From the NCBI GenBank assembly GCA_902521465.1, contig CABYRL010000006.1, positions 1-64,000 of the forward strand: 64,000 nt of DNA, read 5' to 3'. Both the position numbers and the translations under genes were made by a program. How positions within the stretch are numbered: position 1 is the first letter of the stretch; each line of letters begins with the position of its first letter. Shown here one piece after another: positions 9,762 through 19,412 of the stretch. This DNA comes from an uncultured Alphaproteobacteria bacterium. Its GTDB lineage: Bacteria; Pseudomonadota; Alphaproteobacteria; HIMB59. The notes beneath the pieces were generated by a model. The model had not been told where the DNA came from, searched no databases, and was given only the letters and a program-made list of their open reading frames with translations.

Positions 9762-10231
9762 TTTTTTTATTTTTGTTAATTTTTTTAGGTTGCGAAATAA
9801 ATAGTCAGCAATTGGTGAAACCTGAAAAATTTGTAAATGAAAAATTAATTTTCAATTCTGTTAGTAAAAATTTAAATTTTGATAATTCAGATGAAGGATC
9901 AGAAGTTGATATTATGAAGGAAATAACTAAATATTGGTTTGATAACAAAGTAAAAACAAATGGGTTTAGTGGATCTCTTGATGTTAACGTAAAAAAAATT
10001 GATATTACTAAACTTAAAGAAAATGAACTTTTTAAAATTACAATTAATTTAATTATTGAATTTAAAGAAGTATCTCAAGACCTAAATAAAGAAAAAATTT
10101 ATAAAGTTAATGTCTCAGAGTTTGGTCAAATTAAAGGTAGTTTCTCAATAAATGACCAGGAAGCTCTTACCTTAAATACTATGCACAGAGTTTTGAATAG
10201 TGTGAGTAATAAAATACTAGAACTTAATTAA
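9746..10231 (+). CDS. Putative lipoprotein of unknown function
   Basis: A 161-aa protein with a lipoprotein signal: short basic start, hydrophobic core and lipobox LIFLGC (Cys about residue 16). The mature part is mixed alpha/beta with many Lys, Asn and Glu, and I do not recognise a family. It overlaps the end of argF by 16 bases and ends convergently on trkH, sharing 4 bases. It is probably cotranscribed with argF and anchored to a periplasmic-facing membrane leaflet. Confidence 0.6.
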   Translation: MVKYLIFLFLLIFLGCEINSQQLVKPEKFVNEKLIFNSVSKNLNFDNSDEGSEVDIMKEITKYWFDNKVKTNGFSGSLDVNVKKIDITKLKENELFKITINLIIEFKEVSQDLNKEKIYKVNVSEFGQIKGSFSINDQEALTLNTMHRVLNSVSNKILELN

Positions 10232-11676
10232 TTTTTCCAAAATGATGGTAAAAATAACACTAAAATAGTCAACATTTCAAGTCTACCTAAAAACATTGTA
10301 AATATAAGAACAATTTTAGAGTATTCATTTAATTGACTGTAATTTCCATCTGGACCAATGATTTCTCCAAGACCAGGCCCAACATTAGATATTGCTGATG
10401 CAGCCGCAGAAAAACATGTTAAAAAATCAAGTCCACTGAAAGATAAAAGTAAAGCTGAAGTTGCAAAAGTAAGTATATAAATGAAAAAAAAGCTCATAAC
10501 TGACTCATAAGTAGACTCTTCAATTCTTTTTCCATTAAATTGACTTGCAATTACTGAATGTGGTTGAAGCATTTTTTTAAAATGAATAGACAAAAATTTA
10601 AATAAAATTAGGAATCTAAAAATTTTTAGACCACCGGTTGTAGAACCAGCACATCCTCCAATAAACATTAGAATTAAAAATAAAACTGATGCATAATTTC
10701 CCCAATTTTCAAAATTATCACTTATAAATCCAGTTCCTGAAATTATAGATATAGTATTAAAAGATATATTAATTAATTTATCTATAAAAGATCCTTTAAG
10801 ATATCCTTGCGCAAAAAAATAAACCAAAACTATCGATACAAATAAAATTATTAAAAATATTTTAACTTGGTGATCTTTAAAACTAATAAAAATATTTTTA
10901 ATATTTGTTTGGGCTAAAACTAAAAATGGAAAACTTCCTAAAATCATAAAAATTATAGCAACTAAAAGTATATTTCGACTTTCAAAATAAGCAAAAGATT
11001 CGTTATGAGTTGAAAATCCTCCTGTTGAAATAGTACTGAAACTATGAGCAATAGCATCGAAAATAGTCATCCCATTAATGTAAAATAGTGCAAATAAGAT
11101 CATGGTTAGAATTAAATATATCAAAACTATTTTTGAAATTACTGACGATATTTTTGGCATGAATTTATCGTAAGGATCATCCCCTTCTAAATGAAATAGT
11201 TGCATACCTCCAATTTTTAAGAAAGGAAGTATAAATAAGGCAATTACAACTATCCCAATTCCCCCTAACCATTGAAGTAAAGCCCTCCATATCAATATAC
11301 CTTTTGGAAGTTCATCTAAGTTATTTAAAATAGTTGAGCCAGTGGTTGTTATCCCACTCATTGACTCAAATAAAGCATCTACAACACTTAACTTAGTTTC
11401 AGTATATATAAATGGCACAGCGCATAATATTGAAAGAAGAAACCAGCTCAGAACAGTAATAATGAATGCTTCCTTGGTAGAAATTTTTAACTCTATATTT
11501 TTGTTAGTGATTACTAGTGAGCCTCCAACTATTAAATTAAGTATAATTGGGACTGTATAAGACTGCCAAGACTCCGTTTGATATATTAACTCCACAATTA
11601 AAGGCAGGAATAACAGAAAACCAACCGTGCATATGACAGTTCCACTTACCAATGCTATGGGTTTAAGATTAAGCAT
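10228..11676 (-). CDS. trkH: Trk-type potassium uptake channel subunit
   Basis: A 482-aa membrane protein with about ten to twelve helices and the four pore-loop repeats of the TrkH/KtrB fold. The selectivity-filter glycines can be seen in GITTTGST, STISTGGFS, ISGTGF and ISNVGPGLG, in that order. It takes up K+ together with a cytoplasmic TrkA regulatory ring; no trkA is in the window. It is followed upstream on the same strand by apaG and fhs at short distance, so the three may share a transcript. Confidence 0.92.
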   Translation of the reverse strand: MLNLKPIALVSGTVICTVGFLLFLPLIVELIYQTESWQSYTVPIILNLIVGGSLVITNKNIELKISTKEAFIITVLSWFLLSILCAVPFIYTETKLSVVDALFESMSGITTTGSTILNNLDELPKGILIWRALLQWLGGIGIVVIALFILPFLKIGGMQLFHLEGDDPYDKFMPKISSVISKIVLIYLILTMILFALFYINGMTIFDAIAHSFSTISTGGFSTHNESFAYFESRNILLVAIIFMILGSFPFLVLAQTNIKNIFISFKDHQVKIFLIILFVSIVLVYFFAQGYLKGSFIDKLINISFNTISIISGTGFISDNFENWGNYASVLFLILMFIGGCAGSTTGGLKIFRFLILFKFLSIHFKKMLQPHSVIASQFNGKRIEESTYESVMSFFFIYILTFATSALLLSFSGLDFLTCFSAAASAISNVGPGLGEIIGPDGNYSQLNEYSKIVLIFTMFLGRLEMLTILVLFLPSFWKN

Positions 11677-11688
11677 AATTACGTTTTT

Positions 11689-12099
11689 TTAATGAACGTT
11701 TTTTTTATTATAGGGGCTATCCAACGAAAACGTAGGTATATCTATTTTTAGTTTCTCACCATTATCTTGAGAGACTAAATAGAAACCTTGCATAATACCA
11801 TTATTCGTTTTTAACGGAGTTCCACTTGTATACTCAAATGACTCACCAGGTTCTATTGTGGGAAATTCTCCCACAACACCCTCACCTTGAACGTTTATAA
11901 CTTTACCGTTTGCATCAATTATTAACCAATTTCTATGATTTAATTTAATAGAGGAGTTTCCAGAATTTTTGATATTAACTTGGTAAGCCCAAACGAAATG
12001 ACTTTCTTGAGGGGATGATTGATCGTCTAAAAAGTAGGGAGTTACAGTTACCGTAACACCATTAGTAGTTTTAGAGTACATAGGAATAATATACCCCAT
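11689..12099 (-). CDS. apaG: ApaG (DUF525) domain protein
   Basis: A 136-aa beta-sandwich protein matching the ApaG family: VTVTPYFLDDQSSP near the N-terminus, FVWAYQVNIKN, the invariant RNWLIIDANG (about residues 57-66), VVGEFPTIEPGESFEYTSG and GIMQGFYLV. ApaG proteins have been linked to divalent-cation tolerance and to F-box-like partners; the bacterial function is still poorly defined. The Met at residue 7 is an alternative start that fits the family's N-terminus better. It lies between trkH and fhs with gaps of 12 and 30 bases. Confidence 0.88.
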   Translation of the reverse strand: MGYIIPMYSKTTNGVTVTVTPYFLDDQSSPQESHFVWAYQVNIKNSGNSSIKLNHRNWLIIDANGKVINVQGEGVVGEFPTIEPGESFEYTSGTPLKTNNGIMQGFYLVSQDNGEKLKIDIPTFSLDSPYNKKNVH

Positions 12100-12129
12100 A
12101 AATGAGGTATAGAGAATTAAATTGATATA

Positions 12130-13800
12130 CTAAAAAAGTCCTTGAATTAATCCTTTTTCATCTAACATTATTGAATTAGCACTAGGTACTTTAGGTAGAC
12201 CTGGCATTGTCATAATTTGACCTGTTACAACAACTATAAATCCTGCTCCAGCAGACAATCTTACTTCTCTGACTGGAACAGTGAAACCATTTGGAGCACC
12301 TCTTAAAGATGGATTTGTAGAAAAACTATATTGTGTTTTAGCAATACAAATAGGAAGTTTTCCATAGCCACTCTCTTCAAAACCCTTAAGTTGATCACTT
12401 ACAGATTTATCAATCACAATATCATCGGCTCTGTATATTTTTTTTGCTACTGAACGAATCTTTTCCTCTAAAGATACATTGTCCTCGTACATAAATTTGA
12501 ATTTAGATAGATCGCTTGACTCACAAATTTTAACAACTTCGTCAGCCAACTCTAAAGTGCCATCACCACCTTTTGCCCAATGCGAACATAAAATTGCCTT
12601 AACTCCCAATTTTTCACAACCATCGGATATAACCTTACTCTCAGCTTTAGTATCAAGTGTGAAGCTATTAATTGCTACAATAGTTTGGAGACCAAATGAT
12701 TGAATATTTTCAATATGACGTTGTAAATTCTCAAAACCTTTTTCAACTGCAGAAACATTTTCATTGTTAAGGTCTGCTTTTTCAACACCACCATGAGATT
12801 TCAATGCTCTTACAGTAGCAACAATAACGACCACACTTGGCGTTAACCCTGCCTTACGACATTTAATATCTAAAAATTTCTCTGCTCCTAAGTCTGCACC
12901 AAAGCCGGCTTCAGTTACAACATAATCTGCAAGTTTTAAGCCAGTTTTTGTTGCTATAACTGTATTGCAACCATGAGCAATATTAGCAAATGGACCACCG
13001 TGAATAATTGCAGGATTATTTTCAAGTGTTTGAACTAAGTTGGGCATTAAAGCATTTTTTAATAATACTGTCATTGGTCCATCAGCTTTTACATCTCTTG
13101 CATAAATAGGTGATTTATCTCTTTTATACGCAATTATAATATCACCAATTCTTTTTTGGAGATCATTAATATCATTAGCTAAACAAAAAATAGCCATTAT
13201 CTCACTAGCAACTGTAATATCGAACTTATCCTCCCTTGGAAATCCATTTGATACACCACCAAGATTGACATTTACTTTTCTTAAAGACCTATCACCTAAA
13301 TCAACTACTCGACCCCATGTAATTCTTCGTTGATCTATTTGTAATTCATTCCCCCAATAAATATGATTATCTATTAAAGAAGATAATAAGTTGTGAGCAG
13401 CTGTGATTGCATGAAAGTCACCAGTGAAGTGAAGATTAATTTCCTCCATCGGTACAACCTGAGCGTATCCACCTCCAGCAGCGCCGCCCTTCATACCAAA
13501 ACATGGACCAAGACTGGGTTCTCTAAGGCAAACGATAGATTTCTTTCCAATTTTATTAAGGCCATCATTTAAGCCAACTGACGTAGTTGTTTTGCCTTCA
13601 CCTGCAGGGGTTGGATTAATTGCGGTTACTAATATTAATTTTCCATCAGGATTAGATTTGCTTTTCTCAATAAAATCAAAATTTATTTTAGCTGCATCAT
13701 GACCATAGGGAATTAGATTTTCCTCAGGAATATTTATTTTGGCAGCAACATCTCTTATGTGAATTTTTTTAGCAGCTCTTGCAATTTCTATATCTGACAT
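12130..13800 (-). CDS. fhs: Formate-tetrahydrofolate ligase
   Basis: ATP-dependent ligation of formate to tetrahydrofolate, giving 10-formyl-THF for purine, fMet and C1 metabolism. The P-loop [17 protein letters not shown] is at about residues 63-80, and [19 protein letters not shown] and GGVEKADL follow as in the whole family. The frame can be opened 15 codons further, but the family N-terminus ([12 protein letters not shown]) fits the ATG at 13798-13800, giving 556 aa, the normal length. The proposed upstream start would also cover the inverted repeat at 13828-13844. Retention of fhs suits marine bacteria that oxidise methyl groups; see also the DUF3445 gene at 21934. Confidence 0.94.
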   Translation of the reverse strand: MSDIEIARAAKKIHIRDVAAKINIPEENLIPYGHDAAKINFDFIEKSKSNPDGKLILVTAINPTPAGEGKTTTSVGLNDGLNKIGKKSIVCLREPSLGPCFGMKGGAAGGGYAQVVPMEEINLHFTGDFHAITAAHNLLSSLIDNHIYWGNELQIDQRRITWGRVVDLGDRSLRKVNVNLGGVSNGFPREDKFDITVASEIMAIFCLANDINDLQKRIGDIIIAYKRDKSPIYARDVKADGPMTVLLKNALMPNLVQTLENNPAIIHGGPFANIAHGCNTVIATKTGLKLADYVVTEAGFGADLGAEKFLDIKCRKAGLTPSVVVIVATVRALKSHGGVEKADLNNENVSAVEKGFENLQRHIENIQSFGLQTIVAINSFTLDTKAESKVISDGCEKLGVKAILCSHWAKGGDGTLELADEVVKICESSDLSKFKFMYEDNVSLEEKIRSVAKKIYRADDIVIDKSVSDQLKGFEESGYGKLPICIAKTQYSFSTNPSLRGAPNGFTVPVREVRLSAGAGFIVVVTGQIMTMPGLPKVPSANSIMLDEKGLIQGLF

Positions 13801-13827
13801 CTGGCTATGGATCCTTTCCCGAAAAAC

Positions 13828-13844
13828 TGGTATACAATATACCA
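13828..13844. promoter_or_regulatory. Inverted repeat upstream of fhs, candidate GntR/FCD-type operator
   Basis: TGGTATA-CAA-TATACCA is a perfect 7-bp inverted repeat with a 3-base spacer, 28-44 bases before the fhs ATG. Its form (GGTATA half-sites) resembles operators of FadR/NanR-type GntR regulators. No GntR gene is in the window, so the regulator is unknown. A second, looser AT-rich inverted repeat lies at 13862-13887 (TAAGTTTTTT / AAAAAACTTA). Confidence 0.4.
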
Positions 13845-13961
13845 ATAACTTCTTAAATCTGTAAGTTTTTTAAGTTAAAAAAACTTAAAATTCTCCTTTA
13901 TTTTTTAGCCTATATGTCGCATTAATAACGTAATCCCAATAAAAAAGTCATTGTTCAATAA

Positions 13962-13967
13962 TATAAT
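13962..13967 (+). promoter_or_regulatory. Candidate -10 element of ugd
   Basis: A perfect TATAAT ends 15 bases before the ugd ATG, in the 182-base divergent region between fhs and ugd. No convincing -35 lies 16-18 bases upstream, so this is tentative; transcription from it would leave a leader of about 9 bases. Confidence 0.3.
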
Positions 13968-13982
13968 TGTAATAGTTTAAAT

Positions 13983-15152
13983 ATGTTGAAAATATTAGTA
14001 ATAGGGCTTGGTTATGTTGGCACTGCAAATGCTGTGCTTTTATCAAAGCATAATGAAGTTACTTGCTTCGATTTAGATCCGACAAAATCAAATAACCTTA
14101 TGCATGGTATTTCTCCAATAGAGGATAAAGAAGTATCAGAATATTTATCTTCAAAAACATTAAATTTAAAATCAGCAGAGAGCTTTCCTACTGAAATTGA
14201 TGATTTTGATTTTGCAATCATAGCCACACCAACAAATTATGACATTGAAACAAATAGATTTAATACTTCTTCTATAGAACAATCACTAATAAGTATCCGA
14301 AATTCTAAATCAAACCCAACTGTAATTATTCGATCTACAATTCCAGTTGGCTATGTGAATAAAGTGCAAGAGAAATTCTCTGATCTTGAAATTATTTTTG
14401 TACCTGAATTTTTAAGAGAGGGAAGAGCTTTAAAGGATAGTCTTTATCCCTCAAGAATTGTGATAGGATCCCATTCTGAAAAAGGAAAAGAGTTTGCAAA
14501 ATTATTAAAAGATGCATCTCTAGATAAAAATATTCAAACAGTCTTTACAAATTCAAAGGAAGCTGAATCTTCAAAATTATTTTCTAATGCTTACTTAGCC
14601 ATGAGAGTTACATTTTTTAATGAATTAGACTCTTTTGCAATGTCTAGAAATTTAAATACAAAAGAGATTATTAAATCAGTAAGTCTAGATCCTAGGATAG
14701 GAGATTTTTATAATAATCCCTCATTTGGATACGGGGGATATTGTTTACCTAAAGATACAAAACAATTATTAACAAATTTTGATAAAGTTCCTCAAAAAAT
14801 TATGGAGGCAATCATAGAGTCAAATTCTATGCGAAAAGATTTCATTGGATTAGAGATTGCAAAATTAAAACCTAAAACAGTTGGTGTTTATAAACTTATT
14901 ATGAAAGAGGGATCAGACAATATAAGAGAGTCAAGTATGCAAGGAATTATGAAAAGAGTTAAAGCAAAAGGTATAAAGGTGATAGTTTATGAACCTTTAA
15001 TCAAAGAAGAACATTTTTTCAATTCAGAGGTTTATCAAGATTTAGAATTATTCAAAAAAGATGCTGATTTAATTCTTTGTAATAGAAGTCATTCAGAGCT
15101 AAGTGATGTAAAAGACAAGATTTTTACCAGAGACATATTTAATCAAGATTAA
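13983..15152 (+). CDS. ugd: UDP-glucose 6-dehydrogenase
   Basis: A 389-aa UDP-glucose dehydrogenase that oxidises UDP-glucose to UDP-glucuronate with NAD+. It has the Rossmann motif GLGYVG (residues 8-13), ATPTNYD (about 81), RSTIPVGY (about 119), FVPEFLREGRA (about 140), and the active-site FGYGGYCLPKDTKQL with catalytic Cys (about 250-264). It differs clearly from the TviB-like enzyme at 7613, which belongs to the HexNAc subgroup. It could feed the UDP-glucuronate epimerase at 6634. It stands alone, divergent from fhs and 125 bases before aapJ. Confidence 0.92.
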   Translation: MLKILVIGLGYVGTANAVLLSKHNEVTCFDLDPTKSNNLMHGISPIEDKEVSEYLSSKTLNLKSAESFPTEIDDFDFAIIATPTNYDIETNRFNTSSIEQSLISIRNSKSNPTVIIRSTIPVGYVNKVQEKFSDLEIIFVPEFLREGRALKDSLYPSRIVIGSHSEKGKEFAKLLKDASLDKNIQTVFTNSKEAESSKLFSNAYLAMRVTFFNELDSFAMSRNLNTKEIIKSVSLDPRIGDFYNNPSFGYGGYCLPKDTKQLLTNFDKVPQKIMEAIIESNSMRKDFIGLEIAKLKPKTVGVYKLIMKEGSDNIRESSMQGIMKRVKAKGIKVIVYEPLIKEEHFFNSEVYQDLELFKKDADLILCNRSHSELSDVKDKIFTRDIFNQD

Positions 15153-15240
15153 GACAAAGACTAGAGTTTAGAATAAATTTATTTCAAAAACACCGGAAAT
15201 TCATAGTATTTTTATATTTTAGTTTCGCATCAGATAGGTC

Positions 15241-15270
15241 TATACTGCCGAGGCTTATATATATAAGGAG
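15241..15270 (+). promoter_or_regulatory. Candidate aapJ -10 element (15241-15246) and strong RBS (15264-15270)
   Basis: TATACT at 15241-15246 is a good -10; the -35 is weak (TTTAGT region, 15218-15223). A near-perfect Shine-Dalgarno AAGGAGG sits 6 bases before the aapJ ATG. Such a strong RBS is rare in this window, where most genes show none, and fits an abundantly made binding protein. Confidence 0.45.
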
Positions 15271-15276
15271 GAAACG

Positions 15277-16320
15277 ATGACAAAAATTAAATCGTTGTTT
15301 ATATCTCTTGTTTTAACTCTAGGTGTTTCTACAGCAATAGCTGGAAGTCACGGAAGCACACTTGATATTGTTAAAGAAAGAGGAAAACTAATGTGTGGTT
15401 CCAACACTGGTCTTGCTGGTTTTGGTAACCCAAATGACGCTGGTGTGTGGGAAGGTATTGACGTTGACGTATGTCGTGCTGTTGCAGCTGCTGTTTTCGG
15501 AGATGCTAATGCAGTAGAATTCGTTCCAACCACATCAAAAGTACGTTTCACTGTTCTTCAATCTGGTGAAATCGATATGCTTTCTAGAAACACAACATGG
15601 ACTCTGCAAAGAGATGTTGAGCTTGGTTTAGAATTTGTTGGTGTTAACTATTATGATGGACAAGGTTTTATGGTTAGAAAAGATCTTGGCGTTTCAAGTG
15701 CAACTGAATTAGACGGTGCATCTGTTTGTATTCAGGTTGGTACAACAACTGAAATGAACTTAGCTGATTATTTCAAAGCTAACGACATGTCTTATGAGCC
15801 AATTCCTGTTGAAACAAATTCTGAAGCTGATGCTGCTTACTTAGCTGGTAGATGTGATATCTATACCACTGACGCATCTGGTTTGTATGCAAGTAGAGCT
15901 GGATATCCAGACCCTTCTGCTCATATGGTATTACCAGAAATTATTTCTAAAGAGCCTCTTGGCCCTTCAGTAAGACACGGTGATAGTGAATGGGCTGACA
16001 TCGTAAGATGGTCACTGAATGCTATGATTATCGCAGAAGAAAAAGGCATTACTTCAGATAATGTTGATGAAATGAAAAACTCAAAAGATCCAGAAACTTT
16101 AAGATTACTTGGTGTTTCAAAAGTAGGAGATACTGGTGCTGGTTATGGAGCTTGGTTAGGCTTAGATGATGATTGGGCTTACAATATCATCAAACAAGTT
16201 GGTAACTACTCAGAGAGTTTTGAAAAGCATATTGGTGTAAACACACCTATTAATATAGCCAGAGGTTTAAACGCTCTCTATAAAGATGGTGGTATTCTTT
16301 ACGCACCTCCATTTAGATAA
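15277..16320 (+). CDS. aapJ: General L-amino-acid-binding periplasmic protein
   Basis: A 347-aa solute-binding protein of the Aap/Bzt general amino-acid ABC transporter. It has a Sec signal peptide (residues 1 to about 22, cleavage after AIA) and the family sequence DIVKERGKLMCG, the WEGIDVDVCRAVAAAVFG segment, and FTVLQSGEIDMLSRNTTWTLQRD. The C-terminus AYNIIKQVGNYSESFEKH is diagnostic of AapJ. Base composition is less AT-biased than its neighbours, suggesting high expression. It is the first gene of aapJQMP and is separated from the permeases by a stable stem-loop, which would favour excess binding protein. Confidence 0.95.
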   Translation: MTKIKSLFISLVLTLGVSTAIAGSHGSTLDIVKERGKLMCGSNTGLAGFGNPNDAGVWEGIDVDVCRAVAAAVFGDANAVEFVPTTSKVRFTVLQSGEIDMLSRNTTWTLQRDVELGLEFVGVNYYDGQGFMVRKDLGVSSATELDGASVCIQVGTTTEMNLADYFKANDMSYEPIPVETNSEADAAYLAGRCDIYTTDASGLYASRAGYPDPSAHMVLPEIISKEPLGPSVRHGDSEWADIVRWSLNAMIIAEEKGITSDNVDEMKNSKDPETLRLLGVSKVGDTGAGYGAWLGLDDDWAYNIIKQVGNYSESFEKHIGVNTPINIARGLNALYKDGGILYAPPFR

Positions 16321-16329
16321 AATCTATTT

Positions 16330-16361
16330 TTTTCGGGCTATTTAAAATAATAGCCCGAAAA
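16330..16361 (+). promoter_or_regulatory. Stem-loop between aapJ and aapQ
   Basis: A 13-bp stem (arms 16330-16342 and 16349-16361, core CGGGCTA/TAGCCCG) with a 6-base loop. No U-tract follows on the plus strand, so rather than a full terminator it is likely a 3'-end barrier or partial attenuator that raises binding-protein mRNA over permease mRNA, as is common in ABC operons. Confidence 0.7.
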
Positions 16362-16386
16362 TTTCAAAGAATAATAAATTAAAAAT

Positions 16387-17556
16387 ATGTCTAATAGTTT
16401 TTTAAGAAAACTAATTTTTGATGAAAAAATTAGATCATTAGTTGTTCAAACTCTCATAATCGGCATATTCGCTTTAATTATTTATCTTATTACGCAACAA
16501 ACTGCTTATAATTTAGAAAAAAGAGGTATCGGAACCGGTTTTGGTTTTTTAAATATGTCAGCTGGATACGATATTAGTATTAGGCTTATTCCTTATACAA
16601 GTGAAAGTACTCACTTTAGGGCCTATTTAGTTGGTTTAATAAATACTCTTATGATCTCAATATGTGGATGTTTTCTTGCCACTATACTTGGTTTTCTTGT
16701 TGGCATAATCAGACTTTCAAGCAACTGGTTATTTAGAAATATTGCTTACGTATATGTAGAGTTTACAAGAAATGTACCGGTGCTTTTACAAATTATATTA
16801 TATTACACAATTCTACTTTACCTTCCCAAGATTAAACAGGCTTTAGTGCTTTTTGATACTTTTTATATTACTAATAGAGGCATATACTCCCCATCTCCAA
16901 TTTTTAAAGATGGATTTTCAATAGTTGCATGGAGTTTTGTTATTGCAATAATATTCACAATTTTTCTAAAAAAATATTTTAAGAAAAAACAAGAGCAGAC
17001 AGGAAAGCAATATCCAATATTTTATGTTAACTCTGCATTAATAATTTTTACACCAATAATTTTTTACTATATCATGGGTATGCCATTAGATTTTGATCAT
17101 CCTATTTTAAAAGGTTTTAACTTCAAAGGAGGTATGGTTGTTAGACCTGAATTCATGGGAATGCTATTAGGTCTTTCAATTTATACTGCAGCATTCATTT
17201 CTGAAACAGTTAGATCTGGTATAATGGCTGTTTCTAAAGGGCAAAGAGAAGCGTCACAAGCTTTAGGTTTAAAAAACAACTTAGTTTTAAGATTGATTGT
17301 CATACCTCAGGCTTTACGAGTGATTATTCCACCTTTGACCTCACAATATTTAAATCTTACTAAGAACTCATCTTTAGGAATTGCAATTGGTTATGCAGAT
17401 TTAGTTCATGGTTTTGGTGGTATATCTCTAAATCAAACCGGTAAAGCGATTGAAATTATGTCAATGGTGATGATCACATATTTAACTATAAGCTTAACAA
17501 TTTCGTTATTTATGAATATTTATAATAAAGCTGTTCAATTTAAAGGTAACGCATGA
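16387..17556 (+). CDS. aapQ: General L-amino-acid ABC transporter permease AapQ
   Basis: A 389-aa His/Glu/Gln-type permease, one half of the heterodimeric channel for AapJ. It has an N-terminal helix (about 18-38), the characteristic NLEKRGIGTGFGFL segment, and several helices. Near the C-terminus is the ABC-contacting EAA-type loop, here GQREASQALGLKNNLVLRLIVIPQA with REASQALGL at about residue 282. It overlaps aapM by 4 bases (ATGA). The start ATG has only a weak RBS. Confidence 0.92.
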   Translation: MSNSFLRKLIFDEKIRSLVVQTLIIGIFALIIYLITQQTAYNLEKRGIGTGFGFLNMSAGYDISIRLIPYTSESTHFRAYLVGLINTLMISICGCFLATILGFLVGIIRLSSNWLFRNIAYVYVEFTRNVPVLLQIILYYTILLYLPKIKQALVLFDTFYITNRGIYSPSPIFKDGFSIVAWSFVIAIIFTIFLKKYFKKKQEQTGKQYPIFYVNSALIIFTPIIFYYIMGMPLDFDHPILKGFNFKGGMVVRPEFMGMLLGLSIYTAAFISETVRSGIMAVSKGQREASQALGLKNNLVLRLIVIPQALRVIIPPLTSQYLNLTKNSSLGIAIGYADLVHGFGGISLNQTGKAIEIMSMVMITYLTISLTISLFMNIYNKAVQFKGNA

Positions 17557-18659
17557 GTAGTTCTATTTCATTTACACATAATAAATACTACTCATGGTGT
17601 AGAAATAATCTTTTCTCATCATGGATTAACGGAATAATTACAATACTTTCTATTTATTTCATCTATGAAGTGTCTTCTTTCTTTTTAAATTGGACAATAT
17701 TCGAGGCTGATTTTGTTAATAATTTTAGAGGTGAAAAAATAACAGACAGGACTTTCTGTTCAAAAAATATTGAACCTGGCCAACATGGGGCTTGCTGGGC
17801 AATTATTATAGTAAGATTTCATCAGTTTATTTATGGATTTTACCCTGTTGAGGAAGCTTGGAGAGTTAATTTAGTTTATGGCTTATTACCTTTTGCCTTA
17901 GTTGGAATATTTTTTGATAATTTACCTTTCAGAAAGTATTTTATTTATTTTACTTTTTTATTTCCATTCATTGGGTATTTCCTTTTATATGGTGGGGCTG
18001 GTTTAGATGTTGTTGGAACTAGTAAATGGGGAGGACTTCTTGTTACTTTATTTTTAGGAGTAACGGGCATTCTATTAGCATTTCCCTTAAGCATTATTTT
18101 GGCTTTAGGTCGAAGATCTAAAATGCCAGTAATAAAAACTATTTGTATAATTTTTATTGAATTTATTAGGGGTGTTCCTTTAATTACATTGCTATTTACA
18201 GCTAATGTAATGTTACCTCTCTTTTTACCAGAAGGTGTCCGTCCTGATAATTTATTGAGGGCTTTGGTTGCTGTTACCTTATTTCAATCCGCATACATGG
18301 CAGAGGCAATAAGAGGAGGATTACAAGCCATACCCAAAGGACAATTAGAAGCTGCTCAATCTCTAGGATTGACATATTGGCAAAGCACTAGAAAAATTAT
18401 TCTTCCTCAAGCTTTAAAAATTTCAATTCCACCTATAGTTAATACATGCATAGGTCTTTTTAAAGATACTTCACTTGTTTTAATTATTGGTTTATTTGAT
18501 TTACTTGGTGTGGGAAGAGCGGCAGTTGCAGACATTGATTGGGCAAAATTACATTACGAGGTTTATGTTTTTATTTCTCTAGTTTTCTTTATATTCTGCT
18601 TTGGCATGTCGAGGTATAGTTTATATTTAGAAAAGAAATTGAAGACGGATAATAGTTAA
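17553..18659 (+). CDS. aapM: General L-amino-acid ABC transporter permease AapM
   Basis: A 368-aa permease partner of AapQ. After an N-terminal helix it has a periplasmic loop with [20 protein letters not shown]-like sequence, as in AapM/BztC proteins, then helices and the ABC-coupling loop [16 protein letters not shown] (about residues 267-282). It is coupled to aapQ by an ATGA overlap and to aapP by a one-base gap. Confidence 0.92.
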   Translation: MSSSISFTHNKYYSWCRNNLFSSWINGIITILSIYFIYEVSSFFLNWTIFEADFVNNFRGEKITDRTFCSKNIEPGQHGACWAIIIVRFHQFIYGFYPVEEAWRVNLVYGLLPFALVGIFFDNLPFRKYFIYFTFLFPFIGYFLLYGGAGLDVVGTSKWGGLLVTLFLGVTGILLAFPLSIILALGRRSKMPVIKTICIIFIEFIRGVPLITLLFTANVMLPLFLPEGVRPDNLLRALVAVTLFQSAYMAEAIRGGLQAIPKGQLEAAQSLGLTYWQSTRKIILPQALKISIPPIVNTCIGLFKDTSLVLIIGLFDLLGVGRAAVADIDWAKLHYEVYVFISLVFFIFCFGMSRYSLYLEKKLKTDNS

Positions 18660-18660
18660 A

Positions 18661-19401
18661 ATGACAGAGCAAGTAATCCAGCTAGAAAAAGTCAATAAGT
18701 GGTATGATGACTTTCACGTTCTCAAAGATATTGATTTATCTGTTGATAAAGGTCAAAAAATTGTGATTTGTGGTCCCAGTGGCTCCGGTAAATCAACTAT
18801 GATCCGTTGTATTAATCGTCTTGAAGCACATCAAGAAGGTAAAATTGTAGTTCATGGAACTGAGCTTACTAATGACCTCAAAAATATTGATTTAATTAGA
18901 AAGAACGTTGGAATGGTTTTTCAACAGTTTAATCTTTTTCCTCACTTATCAGTTTTGGATAATATTTCTTTGGCTCCAATTTGGGTTAAAAAAATGCCTA
19001 AAAAAGAAGCTGAAGAAATCGCCATGTCATACTTGGAAAAGGTAAAAATTCCTGAACAAGCTGAAAAGTTTCCTGGGCAATTATCAGGTGGTCAGCAACA
19101 GCGTGTGGCTATTGCGAGATCTCTCGCGATGAACCCAGATATCATGTTATTTGATGAGCCTACCTCGGCTCTTGATCCTGAAATGATTAAAGAGGTTTTG
19201 GATGTGATGATACAATTAGCTGAAGAGGGTATGACTATGTTAGTTGTTACTCATGAGATGGGATTTGCAAAAACTGTTGCTGATCAAATGATTTTTATGG
19301 ATGAGGGAAGAATTGTTGAACAAGCATCCCCAGATGAATTCTTTAATAACCCAAAAAGTGATCGAACTAAACTTTTCTTAAGTCAAATTCTTAATCATTA
19401 A
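18661..19401 (+). CDS. aapP: General L-amino-acid ABC transporter ATPase AapP
   Basis: A 246-aa ABC ATPase that powers the AapJQM importer. Walker [10 protein letters not shown] at residues 38-46, Q-loop [10 protein letters not shown] (about 86-95), signature LSGGQQQR (141-148), Walker [13 protein letters not shown] (161-172) and H-loop VTHEMGF (about 198). It closely matches the polar amino-acid ATPases. It ends 11 bases before the LysE-type exporter gene. Confidence 0.95.
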   Translation: MTEQVIQLEKVNKWYDDFHVLKDIDLSVDKGQKIVICGPSGSGKSTMIRCINRLEAHQEGKIVVHGTELTNDLKNIDLIRKNVGMVFQQFNLFPHLSVLDNISLAPIWVKKMPKKEAEEIAMSYLEKVKIPEQAEKFPGQLSGGQQQRVAIARSLAMNPDIMLFDEPTSALDPEMIKEVLDVMIQLAEEGMTMLVVTHEMGFAKTVADQMIFMDEGRIVEQASPDEFFNNPKSDRTKLFLSQILNH

Positions 19402-19412
19402 AAAAGTATAAG

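Noticed and set aside
13801-13845. Extra 15 N-terminal residues of fhs
   Set aside because: Family alignment starts at [10 protein letters not shown]; the extension would translate through the inverted repeat at 13828-13844.
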